DNA of 64,000 bases, taken from positions 2,542,001-2,606,000 of the forward strand of contig OZ023199.1 in NCBI GenBank assembly GCA_963995505.1, given 5' to 3'. Of the stretch, positions 47,798-59,345 are shown piece after piece. A program made the position numbers and the translations under genes. The first letter of the stretch is position 1; each line of letters begins with the position of its first letter. The notes under the pieces were generated by a model. That model searched no databases and was not told the origin of the DNA. It saw only the letters and a program-made list of their open reading frames with translations. The stretch is from Hypericum androsaemum (Eukaryota > Streptophyta > Magnoliopsida > Malpighiales > Hypericaceae).

Positions 47798-48476
47798 CTA
47801 ATTCCCAGATTGGAGCTTGTAGTCACTCCACAACTGGTCAACAGATTTTCCCGACAACGCATCAAAGAAATTATCATCATATCCATCCTTCATCATCTTG
47901 TTCATCTCAGCCACGAACCCGTTCTTTAGACGATCACAATAGTCCATGAACATAGCAGTAACATCATACCCTTGGTCCCACCTGTCTCCTTGCCCTGGGA
48001 ATATATCCTGATCTTAACCTCACGAAGTCCGCGATCCCCGTGAGCAACCCGAGAGGCGCGTTTCCGGCCGCGTCCCACTGCCAAACCCGAGCTAGCTCGT
48101 GATACATCACGCCATTGAATTCACTAGGAAGGTCGCCTTGGTAGTCCTCCAAGTAGCCAGCTCTCAAAGCGACTCCGTTTAAGTATTTGAAGGCATTGTC
48201 ATTGCTTCCCAGGAATTCGTCGATGTACAAGTCGACTTGAGCGAACTGCTTTCTCGTTGAAGAGTCCGCGGTCTGTTGGAACTGGATCCATATGAAGTTG
48301 GTGGCTAGATCCATCATTCGTTGCGCGTAGTCCGCGCCTATTTCGTTGTCGAAACGGATGCCACCGGGGGAGTCTGGCGCGTTGTTGGTGACTAGAAAGT
48401 CAACTGCGAAGGTGCTTGGTGCAGCTGCCATGATAAGTACAAGGAGGGAAGCCAAAACAAAGGGACAGTTCGCCAT
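47798..48476 (-). pseudogene. Basic secretory protein (BSP) family gene, decayed
   Basis: Secreted plant proteins of the BSP family (PF04450, metallopeptidase-like; tobacco NtPRp27 type), linked to defence. Start at 48476 (MANCPFVLASLLVLIMAAAP) gives a signal peptide; an upstream in-frame ATG at 48542 is too close to a TATA-like sequence near 48552 to be likely. Then DFLVTNNAPDSPGGIRFDNE and DLATNFIWIQFQQ. The zinc motif reads HELARVWQW instead of the family HExxHxWQW, losing the second His. After GYIP about five codons are missing and the frame shifts; the rest (PGQGDRWDQGYDV, DYCDRLKNGFVAEMN, GKSVDQLWSDYKLQSGN, stop at 47798) continues in another frame. Both changes argue for loss of function, although a sequencing error at the indel cannot be excluded. 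Confidence 0.8.
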
Positions 48477-49697
48477 GTTACAACGTAATAATTGGCTTAT
48501 TGAGACGAGATTAGGGTTTCTGAGTTGATGTAAGATAACCATGCATGCACCTATATTTGTAGTGCAACATAAAAGGGCTACGAATTCTTGGAAATTTAAG
48601 CAGCACGTGTTTAAATCTGCAGGCCAATTAATTTAAACCCGGAAGAGATTGAATTATTGGAAGAACAATGCTTATGATGTTTAGTTTGGCTGTTATTGAT
48701 CAATCCAAGATGCTTTGGGAAATTCTTGGATTGTTATTGAACAATGCGAGATTGATATTGAATTCCAGAGAGAATGTAATACATAATTCCGAGACGGCAA
48801 CGGTAAGGCATATAACCTCCAGAATCAACGCATCGATGGATATTCGGATATGAGGTGATATCAGCAAAAAAATTTAATAATAAAATTTCGATTTTTTGGT
48901 GAAAATTAGTAAGAATTTGATTAAGCAGTGCCCGGGAAAAAATTGTCGGCACCGCAACTTTCACATGAATTTGCACTGAATTCATCGAATTCATTTCTGT
49001 CCCATCTTATTGGGATATACATAGCAACAACAATTAGTTTGTTTCTGAATGATGGGCATAGCAACATCAATTAGACAATGTGAACAGCTAGATACAACAT
49101 GAAAGTAATTAACATCCTTTTCACATGGTTCCCATGTTGACTTAGATGGACATAATAACAACGAAGTCAACGTCTGAAAGAGGAAGGAAACTTCAATGTC
49201 ATGGAAGCTTTTGAACAGCTAGAGATATTTTTGGATTGTTGTTCTTGGCCAGTTGGATAGAAACATTAGCTATAACGTTATAGACATAGTAACTTTCTCG
49301 CGGATAATGTGGAATGTGTGCAGTATCATTCCAATTGTTGTTAGGAGAAATATGGAGGATAGATGACACACGATACCGTAAAAATAAGACCGGAACGATG
49401 GAGAGATATAAGAAACCAAGAGCCAAATATATCAAATTTAGTATTTTATAACCAATGAGCATTAGCTTGTCATAGAAATAATTTTCACTATTTAGCTTCA
49501 ATTTGTATGTTTGTAAGTTATTATGAGCTATTGGTGTACTCTTCTATTTCGGAATTAATAATGTTCTACTTCCCAAAAAAATGATAAACCACAGAAACAA
49601 GGTGGCCTGCACCGTGGAGTACGTCCTTGTCCTGATCTTGCTCACAAAGAGAAGACATCACACTATTTAACTACCAACACTCCATGTCTTATCAAGC
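48477..49697. other. Divergent promoter space of the two BSP genes
   Basis: About 1.2 kb between two divergently transcribed BSP genes. AT-rich; no gene, RNA or bounded repeat recognised apart from the TATA-like sequences at each end. Confidence 0.4.
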
Positions 49698-49704
49698 TAT
49701 ATAA
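49698..49704 (+). promoter_or_regulatory. TATA box of the plus-strand BSP gene
   Basis: TATATAA at 49698-49704. Transcription would begin near 49730, after the first in-frame ATG (49726), so the start at 49771 is chosen for the BSP gene. Confidence 0.55.
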
Positions 49705-49770
49705 GGTGCGATCTTATCGGCGTTAATGCAATGGATCTCGCAAAAACTCGAGACTAAAACACCAAAATAT

Positions 49771-50454
49771 ATGGGTACCATTACCCTTGTCTTAGTTTTC
49801 CTCGTGGCATTTGCAACCAATTTGCAGGGAATCCATGGCGTTGAGTTTACAATTTCCAACCAAGCAGGAAACACACCAGGCGGCTCCCGCTTCGACAACG
49901 AGATAGGAGAACCATACGCGAAGCAAGCTATGGCGGCCGCCACCAACTTCATATGGTACCAATTCGAACAAAACACCGATCCTTCGAAGAGAAAGAACGT
50001 GCCCCAAGTGACATTATTCCTTGATGACATGCAAGGAGTTGCATTCACAAGTGGTAGCAATATACACTTCAGTGCAAATTACTTGGAAGGCATTAAGGGC
50101 GACCTCCTCAGCGAGTTTGATGGGGTTCTGTACCATGAAATGACTCATGTTTGGCAATGGGGGATCGGCCAACATGTCCCTTCCGGATTAATAGAAGGGA
50201 TCGCAGATTTCGTAAGGTTGAGGGCGGGTTACGTTCCGACGCATTGGGTTCGACCCGGGGCAGGTGATAGGTGGGATCAAGGGTACGATGTTACTGCATG
50301 GTTCTTGGACTACTGCGACAAGGTTAAGATTGGGTTCGTGGCTGAGCTTAACGAGAAGATGAAGGTTGGTTACAGTGACTCCCTGTTTGTGGAATTGATT
50401 GGAAAGTCTGTTGATCAGCTGTGGAGTGATTACAAAATCCAATCAGGGAATTAG
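49771..50454 (+). CDS. Basic secretory protein (BSP) family, intact
   Basis: Single-exon, 227 residues, the usual family length. Signal peptide MGTITLVLVFLVAFATNLQG. Mature part opens VEFTISNQAGNTPGGSRFDN, typical of PF04450. The zinc-binding motif HEMTHVWQW is complete, followed by GLIEGIADFVRLRAGYVPTH, RPGAGDRWDQGYDVTAWFLD and end KSVDQLWSDYKIQSGN. Family members are secreted to the apoplast or cell wall, often pathogen- or salicylate-induced; some show peptidase activity and some wheat and tobacco relatives restrict pathogens. It is divergent with a decayed sister gene 1.3 kb away. Confidence 0.92.
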   Translation: MGTITLVLVFLVAFATNLQGIHGVEFTISNQAGNTPGGSRFDNEIGEPYAKQAMAAATNFIWYQFEQNTDPSKRKNVPQVTLFLDDMQGVAFTSGSNIHFSANYLEGIKGDLLSEFDGVLYHEMTHVWQWGIGQHVPSGLIEGIADFVRLRAGYVPTHWVRPGAGDRWDQGYDVTAWFLDYCDKVKIGFVAELNEKMKVGYSDSLFVELIGKSVDQLWSDYKIQSGN

Positions 50455-50589
50455 CAACGTCGTGATGCGATGCGATCTTGTTGTTTTGTTATGATTTTCC
50501 ACTCTAAAATTCTCTCCCAAATGTTCATCTTTCAAGAACCATGGTCATCACAATTAGAAATCTTGGTACAAATCTTCCATCAAGTAAAT

Positions 50590-51580
50590 CTTCGATGCGG
50601 CGAATTTATGGTAAAGTATATCAAATTCCATTGGAACGTGTCTCCAAACTCTTTTAACTATTTGGGATCAACAAAATCTGAGGTAGCACAGTCTTGGTCA
50701 GAAATGGGACCATAAAGCATCAAGGAACATGTTATCTGGCATTGCAAGGTCGCAAACGCCTTCTTCGTTCCAGCAAACTCTACAGGAATTGGGGAAGATT
50801 CGGTTTCATCAGAATTCTGAAATCAGAAACTAAATGTGCGTTTGTCGGAAACAGAAGAAAAGGTAAGGTTAAAACATGAGTAAGAAAGAGACGAACAATG
50901 AAGCAGTGCATATGAAAGCAGTATAAATGACAATAGAAAAGACGGGGGAAATGTTAAGACCTTGTGCTGGAATCTGTCAATGCAACTTGAGCTCTCCATG
51001 TCATTCTCCAATTATCACGAAGTTCGGGACTCGGGCCGTTCCATTCTATGTCTGCCTTCCTGTTAGCGAACGCAATTCTCTTTTGACAGAGTTTGGACAG
51101 TAAGAAAGCTATACAAAATCGTCAGCTTGATATTATGACATCGAAAGAAACAGTTACTCTCGACTTTATTGCAACATCAGATGTTCCTTCTTCAAGCTGC
51201 AACAACCTGTGAAAGCATGCATGAAGTTCCAATTGAACAATGAAACAATATCGACCATATCTTTGTACACAAAGTTGTTACAAGACAGGCGCTGCTACTG
51301 ATCCTTACCAGCAAACCTCAAAGCACCAAATATGTATACCATCTCGAAAATTGAAAGGCTCTGTCAAGACATGCTCCGACACGATCACGTTTAATGGATG
51401 AAGATCCTTGTGTGGTTGGCGTGTAATCATCTAATAAGAGAAAGTAGGTCAAGAACTGCATCCAACAATTTCATCGTGTACTACTCTCAAAAGATGAAAG
51501 TCTGAATATAGATAAACCTGTGTGTGTGTTTGCATTCCAGAGCATGTCAGCATTTCAAATTAGGAACAAGGCCTACGTCA
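50590..51580 (-). repeat. REV1-flanking block, copy 1
   Basis: About 990 bases strongly similar to 60110-61110, which lies just downstream of the intact REV1 gene. In both copies spliced-looking minus-strand pieces can be read, for example QPHKDLHPLNVI or PQQHKDLHPLNVI followed by a GT donor, then LLQLEEGT(S/A)DVAIKS, and further on SPELRDNWR. I do not recognise the protein. It may be a neighbouring gene's remnant or REV1 3' UTR. Confidence 0.6.
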
Positions 51581-51789
51581 CAAAAGTCATTCAAACACAC
51601 CAAAGGCAGAACAATAGCTTCAGGGTGAATAGTAGGGAAGAGATCAGGATAGCTTATTGTTACTCCAGATCTAAGAGAAAAAAACATTCCGTAGGAGTGA
51701 AGGAAAGCCTTAATCTGACATGTTCCAAAATAGGCATCTACAGCTAGAACATATAAATAGATTAGAAAACGAAGGGGATATAAAGCATC

Positions 51790-52990
51790 CTTACCTTGGA
51801 CCTGAGACGCAACTGCCCACAAGTCAACATATTTTGCTTCCCAAGTTTCTCTGCCAATACATAACCTATTCCTGGAAGTGCATTAACTGGAAGTTGATCT
51901 AGATACTCATCCACCTAGAATAGCCAACAAAATACTTTGAGAGATGATATATCATCACTCATTAGTAAAAATTCCAAGCAGCTATACTTTTCTCAGTCCT
52001 TGACATAAATTTGAAATAACATCACGGCTTATATTAGAAGGAATTAGCAAGCAACCACTTTGTAAGCAAAGAAACAAAACCCCAGAAAATTCAAAAGAGA
52101 GTAAAGATGTTAAAATTAATAATGCATTACACGTCTGTCCCCAATATTTAACATTACATAAGTAAAATGATCGTGTAAAATCGCAACAACGCACCTTCTG
52201 AGAAGATATATAGCATTGACCATTAGGCTCAGCTGTCCTAGTGGCTAGGCGAGCCATCAGCATATTTCCAGCTATACCTGCACTTGCAGTGCATCCTATA
52301 GCCTCAAATATCTGACTCCAAATTGTTGAGGCTAAGATCTCAGCATTTTGCTCTTCTGGGTCCGTGACATCCAAAAAGGCTTTGTCACAGCTTACTGCCT
52401 GTGTACAAATTAGCATCCATATCAAGAGGTTGCAAAAAACTAAAGGGAAAAAATTAAAAGAATGTTCTTCATTCGCCGACCTTCACTTTGTTGCAATGCT
52501 TGTGCAAGATGTTATAAAAATTATCTGCAACCTAAAAGGAAAAAAAAGGTGAATACATTTACATATTCCAAACCCATGTCACTATAAGCATGGCTTGAAT
52601 TAATTCTGCAAAACAAAAAAACATGAATGAATGCTCAAGTATATCACTACCTCTTCATAAGTTTGAAAGTTATATGGAACAATAACTAGCTCTGGGCAAA
52701 GAGCTTTAGCATCTCTGACAAAAATTTGAGCCTTAACATCTATGTGTAGCAAAAGTACACAACTTAAGCAAAAGGTGAACAGGTTACAAAACAAAAAGGT
52801 TAAAGATCAATAATCTAGATGACTCATGCATAAGTAAAAACCAACCAAAACTTCTGGCAGGGTAGTTGGCTGTCAGAATGGCAAACAGCAACGGGCTTGT
52901 CATGTAATTCGGGATGGTTTTTGATAACCACCGAGACAAAAAATCAATCATGTAAGAAATAAGTCTCACATTTCCGAAGAAAAAACAAAT
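51790..52990 (-). pseudogene. Partial REV1 (Y-family DNA polymerase) copy
   Basis: Exon-sized pieces of the REV1 catalytic palm in gene order: about 52960-52840 (FFVSVVIKNHPELHDKPVAV), 52770-52653 (QIFVRDAKALCPELVIVPYN), 52535-52484 (VADNFYNILHKHCNKVK), 52402-52198 (AVSCDKAFLDVTDPEEQNAE to ARLATRTAEPNGQCY) and 51904-51793 (VDEYLDQLPVNALPGIGY to QLRLRSK), separated by GT-AG introns. Defects: the first piece loses the codons between CHSD and ANYPAR and shifts frame, and the active-site SCDEA reads SCDKA, replacing a catalytic Glu. The BRCT, thumb, little-finger and ubiquitin-binding parts are absent. A dead duplicate of the gene at the right end of the window. Confidence 0.85.
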
Positions 52991-52999
52991 AGAGTTCAC

Positions 53000-54425
53000 A
53001 GAGTGAAAGCTTCTGCAGGACCAGCACTTGAAATTCCATTGTATGAATTACAAACTAAAGAAAATTGCCAGTCTAGACAATTGCCAAAGGTGAAAGTTGC
53101 AACAAGAATATTTTACATAATTTGAAATCTATCGTGTGGGGTCTTTGTTTCGCTAAACCTCTAAAAGGATAAGGAGCCGTAGAAAACAAGAGATAACACA
53201 TGGCCAGTTTTTAATAGTTAACCGACAGCCTAGCTCGTCAAATAACTTGCATGGAGAAACATACTCCGAGTGACACCAAGGCAATGCAGAAGAATTAACT
53301 CGAGTATAATAATGCCATGTCTGAGTTGGCGTTTACGTAGCAACATACAATGCATTCTCACATACTTCGGAGGGGAACTGATGTGGAAATTGAACCTTTA
53401 ATACCATAAGCAACAAAGAAATACCCTACTTCACTAGAAATTAATAAAGACAACGATAATGGTGGATAATAAGTAATTCAAACAACATGAAAGTAAGTAA
53501 TATCAAGAAAGAACAAAACAGGTTTAATAAAAACCAACAATGCATACCATATCAATGTGAATAATTGATGTAGTTTACGAATTTTCAGAAAGATCAAAAT
53601 TCGAACTCCTGGGCTTTTTAACTCATGAGATTGGCTAAGAAAACATTTACGGTAACGGTTTCTCCAGGTTCCTATGAAGTGCAACCTTGAACTCTGAAAA
53701 GAAAATAGCTCGTTCACGACCTTGAAAGGGTAACCAGAGGACGAATACAATTACCAAATAACTCTACCAAACAACAGATAGAGCCAATGAAAAAATTGCA
53801 TAATAAAAAAAGGATTTTACGTCAATTGGCATGAGAAACGAATGTGGTTCATGACTATAACTTCTTTGATGAGGATGCAATATTTCGATACTGAACTGCA
53901 GAAGCAACCATTGCATTTAGAAGCCAATAACTACCAAAATGATCAATCTAGACAATTCCCAAAGGTGAAAGTCGCAACAAGTATATTCTACATAATTCAA
54001 AATCTACCGTGCGGGTGGGTCTTTGCTTAGTAAAAGCAGCAAGACTGCTCAAATTGAAAAGGTAGGCAACACCAGATAGAGTGAATCACATCAAGCAAGT
54101 GGGGATGAGCATGGCATCTGCGTTCCGGCAACGTAAAGAGCAAACGCCAAGATTAAATCTGAGAACAGGCATCACAGACTAGCGTGAAATAGCAAAGGGA
54201 TGAGACGAACATCATTGTCGCACAGATGAACGGAAGGGAACAACGGCTCGGGCAAACCGAAACCAGGGGATTCTTCGGTTGCCGAGAACTGATTTGCAAC
54301 TCCAAAACCCTAGGCATGTTCTTGTGGTACCTCCTAATTTTACCAAAATAAAAAAATAATGAAAGAAAAAAAAATCATCATTAGAGGAAGGTAGAGAAAC
54401 GAAGGAGTGCCAGAAAGAGGATTAG
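53000..54425. other. Intergenic stretch with an internal duplication
   Basis: No gene recognised. A phrase of about 90 bases (TCTAGACAATT-CCAAAGGTGAAAGT to GGGTCTTTG) occurs at about 53075-53155 and again at 53945-54030, showing a local duplication of decayed sequence. Confidence 0.4.
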
Positions 54426-56284
54426 GTCGATCCATTTTGGTGCCGGGGATTGAGACTTCCACCCTACCTAGCGAACATTGTTCATTTTTCCCTATACTCT
54501 CTTCTTCCTAGCTTTAGGAGAATCTAAATTATTGGCTGGTTTACTTGGATTGGAAGGAGGGGAAGTTCGCCGGAAAGTAAAACTCTAGCTGGTCTAAGAG
54601 TGGAGAGAGAGGATCGGGGAAGGACAAGGATGGTCAAAGTTCTTATTGGTGGTTATATTTTGGACTGATTCGATCAGTAGTGACAATAGGATTAGACCTC
54701 AAATGTTAAAAAGAAAACAACGGGTACCTTTTTTAAAGATTCATTTGCAGCCAATAAAACCCTTCGTAATAAACTCACATCACCTAAACCCTTCTTTCCT
54801 CCCTCCCCCGAGAAAAATGCGAAAAGAGGAAATAGCGACGGAAATAGAAATGGTTGACGGCTCTGACCGTCGTGTATCTGTAAGTCCGATTTTATTAAGG
54901 ACTTTTTTTTTGTTTAATCAGGTGATGATAATGTTTGTTTGCAGACGGGCGATGGCGGAGAAGTTGAGAACCCGATAGTCGTGCGACCTGAATTGCCCGG
55001 GGTCTGAGTGCAATTTGTGCTGAAGCTTTCTATTATGCGCATTATGTTGGGAACTCGAACCATGAACTTGTTAAAAACGGGTTCATTCGAGCTCGGTGCT
55101 GATCGATAAGGAGGACCGGGACTACATCATAGTGGCAATGTTGTTCAATCTATTAACATTTTTCATATCACCTTGGTTAGCCTCCAACGCTAGTTCTTCG
55201 ATGATAGCTCAAGTAAGGCAAGTCATGGCCAGCATCTTTTTATTCGCCAGGGTGATCACGGCCATTTCCGCATCCATCCTGCACGACCATTAGAGGTGGG
55301 TCTTGGGTGTTGTCATGTTGGCCAAAAAGTAGAGCATCATGACAACACCCAAATTCCACCTCTAATGGTCGTGCAGGATGGATGCAGAGACGGCTGTGAT
55401 CACCATGACGAATAAAAAAATGCTGGTCATGACCTGCCTTACTTGAACTACCATCGAAGAACTAGTGTTGGGGGCTGACCAGGGCGATAGGAAGAATGCA
55501 AATAGATGGAACAACATTGCCACCATGATGTAGTCCCGGTCCTCCTTATCGATGTTTTTGTTGATCAGTACCGAGCTCGAATGAACCCGTTTTTAACAGG
55601 TTCATGGTTCGAGTCCCCAACATAATCCGCAGAACAGAAAGCTTCAACACAAAGCGCGCCCAGACCCCGGACAGTTCAGGTCGCACAACTGTCGGGTTCT
55701 CAACTTCCCCGCCATCGCCCGTCTGCAAACAACCATTATATCACTTAAACAGCAACCAGCTCAAACCCCAAACAAAAAGACCTTAATGGTATTCAGGGCC
55801 GTCAACCATTTCTATTTTCGTCGGCATTGCTATTTCCTCTTCTCCTCTTTTCACGTTTTTCTCGGGGGAGGGAGGAACGAAGGGTTTTTCTCGGGGGAGA
55901 AGGGAGGAGAGGAGGTGATGTGAGTTTATTACGAAGGGTATTATTGGCTGGAAATGAATCTTTCAAAAAGGTACCAACTGTTTTCTTTTTAACATTTGAG
56001 GTCTAATCCTATTGTCACAACTGATCGAATCAGTCCAAAAATTAAAAATTAACAAAATATAACCACCAATAAGAACTTTGACCATCCTTGCCCTTCCCCG
56101 ATCCCCTCTCTCTCTCCACTCCCAGGCCAACTAGGGTTTCACCTTTCGGCCCTCCTTCCGATCCAAGTGAATCAGCAAATACTTTAGAATCTCCCAAAAC
56201 TAGGAAGAAGAGCTGAGTATAGGGGCAAAGGAACAATGTACCCTAGGTGGGGTGTAAGTCCCAATCCCCTCAAAATGGATCGAC
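54426..56284. repeat. Large inverted repeat derived from a gene
   Basis: Left arm 54426-55316, 21-base loop, right arm 55338-56284. The arms pair along nearly their full length with scattered substitutions and small indels: GTCGATCCATTTT at both outer ends, CATGACAACACCC at the centre. Each arm carries, in its own outward-to-inward direction, promoter-like sequence, a short first exon (ATCGAAATGGTTGACGG-like), an intron, and a second exon reading TGDGGEVENP, LGTRTMNLLKTGSFEL and DKEDRDYI-VAMLF, with hydrophobic segments and the end SILHDH before a stop. Frames are broken in places in both arms. I do not recognise the protein. A transcript across the centre would be a hairpin of about 900 base pairs. 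Confidence 0.85.
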
Positions 56285-57060
56285 ATAAACCGTCGCCGCT
56301 CCCTCCGCCCCTATGTACCAACCTCTACCAAACCAATTCCAGCAGATTTATGACAAGCGAATCCATCGCAAACAAAAACCTAGTTGGGGAACATAAATTT
56401 CTACCCCGAGATAAGCACAATATAGATCGAATCGCCTAACAACTACAACGACGATAGCCCGAGAGATATCGAGCTCGAGGAAGCACGAAAACAACCGCGG
56501 GAATCAATTCTTTGTCCTTAGAAGCTACTCCCTAGCATCTATAGACAAAACAGAAATGCAATTCCAGCTTGGATCCAATCACGAGCCTTAAGTACACGAA
56601 ACTCGCAGATTCAAACAATTCGTAAAAAAATAAAGACGATCCCCAGGGAGTCAGTCCCTCGGTACGAATCGAAATCGGATCAGATCCCCAAATGTACCAA
56701 TTCTAGAAGAGCAAACGGTCAATTCAGATACAAAGTTAGGTTTTCCCGGTTGTTTGCTAATTTTTACCTTGCGATACTTACAGATCACCATTGGAAAAGC
56801 GAGTCTTCCCAATTTCAGTGATCGATAGAGAGAGAGAGGTGAAATTAGGGTTTAGGAATCGATCGGGGAGGAGAAGAGGACAGGAGATCTGGGTTTGTTC
56901 TTTTTTGTTTTTGGTTTTTTGTCTATTTGGAAGGGCGAGTCTTCCCAATTTCAGCGATCGACAGAGAGAGAGAGGTGAAATTAGGGTTTAGGAATCGATC
57001 GGGGAGGACAGGAGATCTGGGTTTGTTCTTTTTTGTTTTTGGTTTTTTGTCTATTTGAAA
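56285..57060 (-). other. Possible first exon region with a tandem duplication
   Basis: On the minus strand 56800-56785 reads ATGGTGATCT followed by a good donor GTAAGT, preceded by UTR-like CCTAAACCCTAATTTCACC. About 130 bases of that UTR-like sequence (AGTCTTCCCAATTTCAG through TTTTGTCTATTTG) are present twice, at 56800-56935 and 56939-57060. No downstream exon was found between here and the inverted repeat, so this may be the orphaned front of a broken gene. Confidence 0.35.
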
Positions 57061-57077
57061 GCCGGGGAGGTTTTTTT

Positions 57078-57079
<2 letters not shown>

Positions 57080-57113
<34 letters not shown>
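57080..57113. repeat. Poly-G tract
   Basis: A run of 34 G preceded by nine T and followed by T and seven more G. Very long for a plant G homopolymer. Could be real and G-quadruplex forming, or an assembly or platform artefact. Confidence 0.9.
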
Positions 57114-57114
<1 letters not shown>

Positions 57115-57756
57115 GGGGGGAGAATGAACTGAAGAAATTGGAGGAATTGCTATCCCCACTCCACTCCCAATTTTGGTTAATCCACGAGCTTCTGCCTTTT
57201 CTTATTTTTTGAGAGGACATAATCAAACAAATAAGATTCTTATTAAACAGATAAGATTCTTCGAGTTATTCACGTATATGTCCAAAGATACATTGAAAAA
57301 TCTACTAGGACATTATAAAAAAAGTTATTGTTGTAAAATACAAATTCAGCTTAATCAAATGTCTTCAATTAGCGTAATAGACTAAAAGTATTGTTATAAC
57401 TTCTTTTGAAAACAATAGTATTGTTAAAATTTGGCAGAGCCATTTTTTGAAGTTTTGCGGGCACTATCCAACAACAAATTTTATGATGACCCTTCTATAT
57501 CAAGTCATTCGATGACTTAGTATGTATCCACAAATCCATAATTGACAAATGGATTTTGGCCTAATCAATTAATTAGTTAACTTAGGATTCTAATTATGGT
57601 AACAAAATCAAGTCATTATTGTAGCATAGGTTAAAAAGAAAATATTTCTTTAACGCTAGAACTAAATCATAAATGAAAAGAATATGTTGAAGTGTTTTTG
57701 GGGGTTGCTGGCCAATTTAGTTGTTAGATCAGTACCACAGCGGGTAAGGATCTTAC

Positions 57757-58870
57757 CGATTTCTTCTTGTTGTCCAGCCGCTCTAGCATCACTCGGTCCT
57801 TCAACAGCTTCATTCTCTTCATTTTGCAATCCAACAACATCATCACTTGTCTGTAATAAGCAACAGAATACCAAATCAGCAATCCCAATTCACAAACTCA
57901 GCATATAATTCTGCCAAACTCAACATATAAATCCAGCAAACTCGGCATTCAAGAACTCGGCATATAATTCTGCCAAACTTAACATATAAATCCAACAAAC
58001 TCGGCATTTAAGAACTCAGCATATAAGAACAGCAAAATGATGATTCATATATACTGCATCAACAACTTAATCAGTAAACATTAACAGTAATCTGTAGTAA
58101 TAATATAAACATCAACTAAACACCTAAATCAGTAAACAACTTCAACTAAACTTCTAAGAGAAATATAAGATTAACTTCAACTAAACACCTAAATCAGTAA
58201 ACAACAATACAGTTTAGGGTTTTACCATATTGGGAATGGGCCTGTCGGGCACGAGAACTTTAATTCGCTATGAATTGCAAAGTTCTATACATGACAAGAC
58301 AAATTAGGTGTCAGCTATTCTTGTGATGAAATAGGTATAATCTTTCAGTTTCACAAAGTTCCACGACATTTGGTTACTCACATCAAAGATGAAATCAATC
58401 GAGGGGAAACAAGATGCACGCGTAAATATAGTAACAAATCAACACAAAAATCCCGGGGGTGCACAGTTCTAACAAAGAACTCAATGAAGCTAGAGAGCCC
58501 CTCAGCCTAATCAATAAGCTATGAAACTCAACCAAGCGTGAAACAAATCAAAACACAGAGAACGTCAAGATAGCAAAGGGCCCCTAGTAGAGACGAATAT
58601 TTGAAAGTCGAGACAAATAATGAGTACTTTTCTACAAATTAAAAAAATCAAACAGAAATTATACAAATTAAGGTGTTTTACCTTAGGGTTTCTGAAAGGT
58701 GTACGAGGAGGATGCCAGAGAGAGAGAGATAGAGAGACGGAGGCCGGCAGAGACGGAGACGGAGACGGAGGAGCACGACCGTCAGAGTTGAGGTTCGAGA
58801 TTTGGGATTTTTCAGTTTGGGGGTTAGGGTTTCAGGAATTTAGGGATTTGGAAGGTGGACAGAAGGAGAG
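57757..58870 (-). other. Fragment of an unrecognised gene (5' UTR exon and one coding exon)
   Basis: A candidate exon at 57851-57757 on minus has acceptor TTACAG and donor GTAAGA and reads TSDDVVGLQNEENEAVEGPS then DARAAGQQEEIG. A UTR-like exon about 58860-58682 (ATTCCTGAAACCCTAACCCC) ends in donor GTAAAA. No start codon or further exons could be tied to them. The region 58700-59040 is purine-rich GA/GGA sequence. Function unknown. Confidence 0.3.
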
Positions 58871-59169
58871 GCGGAGGAGCACAACAGTTAGAGGGCGTCG
58901 CGGTGGAGGGCGTGGGAGGGAGAGGAAGCACGATGGTCGGGAGAGAAAGGGAGAAGGAAGGGTGGTCGGGACTCGGGAGAGAGAGGGAGAAGGAAGGGTG
59001 GTCGGGAGAGAGAGGGAACCGAAGAGAAGAAGGAAAGAGGTGATATATGTAACTCCGCATAAAACGACGTCATTTTTGGTTGAAATAATTCTGATATAAA
59101 ACGACATCGTATTTTATAATTGGTGCGGTGCAGTAAAAAACCCAAATCGATGCCATTCTGAATAGGTGC

Positions 59170-59345
59170 GGTGCGGTGGGGTGTCAAACCGTACATCGAC
59201 ACTATTTTATATTTGCGATGTCCATTTCTGCGGTTTGGTGCAGTTGGTTTGGTGCGGTGTCAAACCGTACATCGACACTATTTTATATTTGCGATGTCCA
59301 TTTCTGCGGTTTGGTGCAGTTGGTTTGGTGCGGTGTCGGATTTTT
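59170..59345. repeat. Tandem duplication of about 85 bases (GGTGCGGTG)
   Basis: The unit GGTGCGGTGTCAAACCGTAC followed by ATCGACACTATTTTATATTT and a GCGGTTTGGTGCAG end is present twice in near-identical form, with a third partial start. The short open frames here follow the repeat and are not credible genes. Confidence 0.85.

Noticed and set aside
58620..59099. 159-codon plus-strand frame rich in Arg, Glu and Gly
   Set aside because: Lies in purine-rich GA/GGA sequence that looks like a minus-strand 5' leader. Composition explains the open frame.
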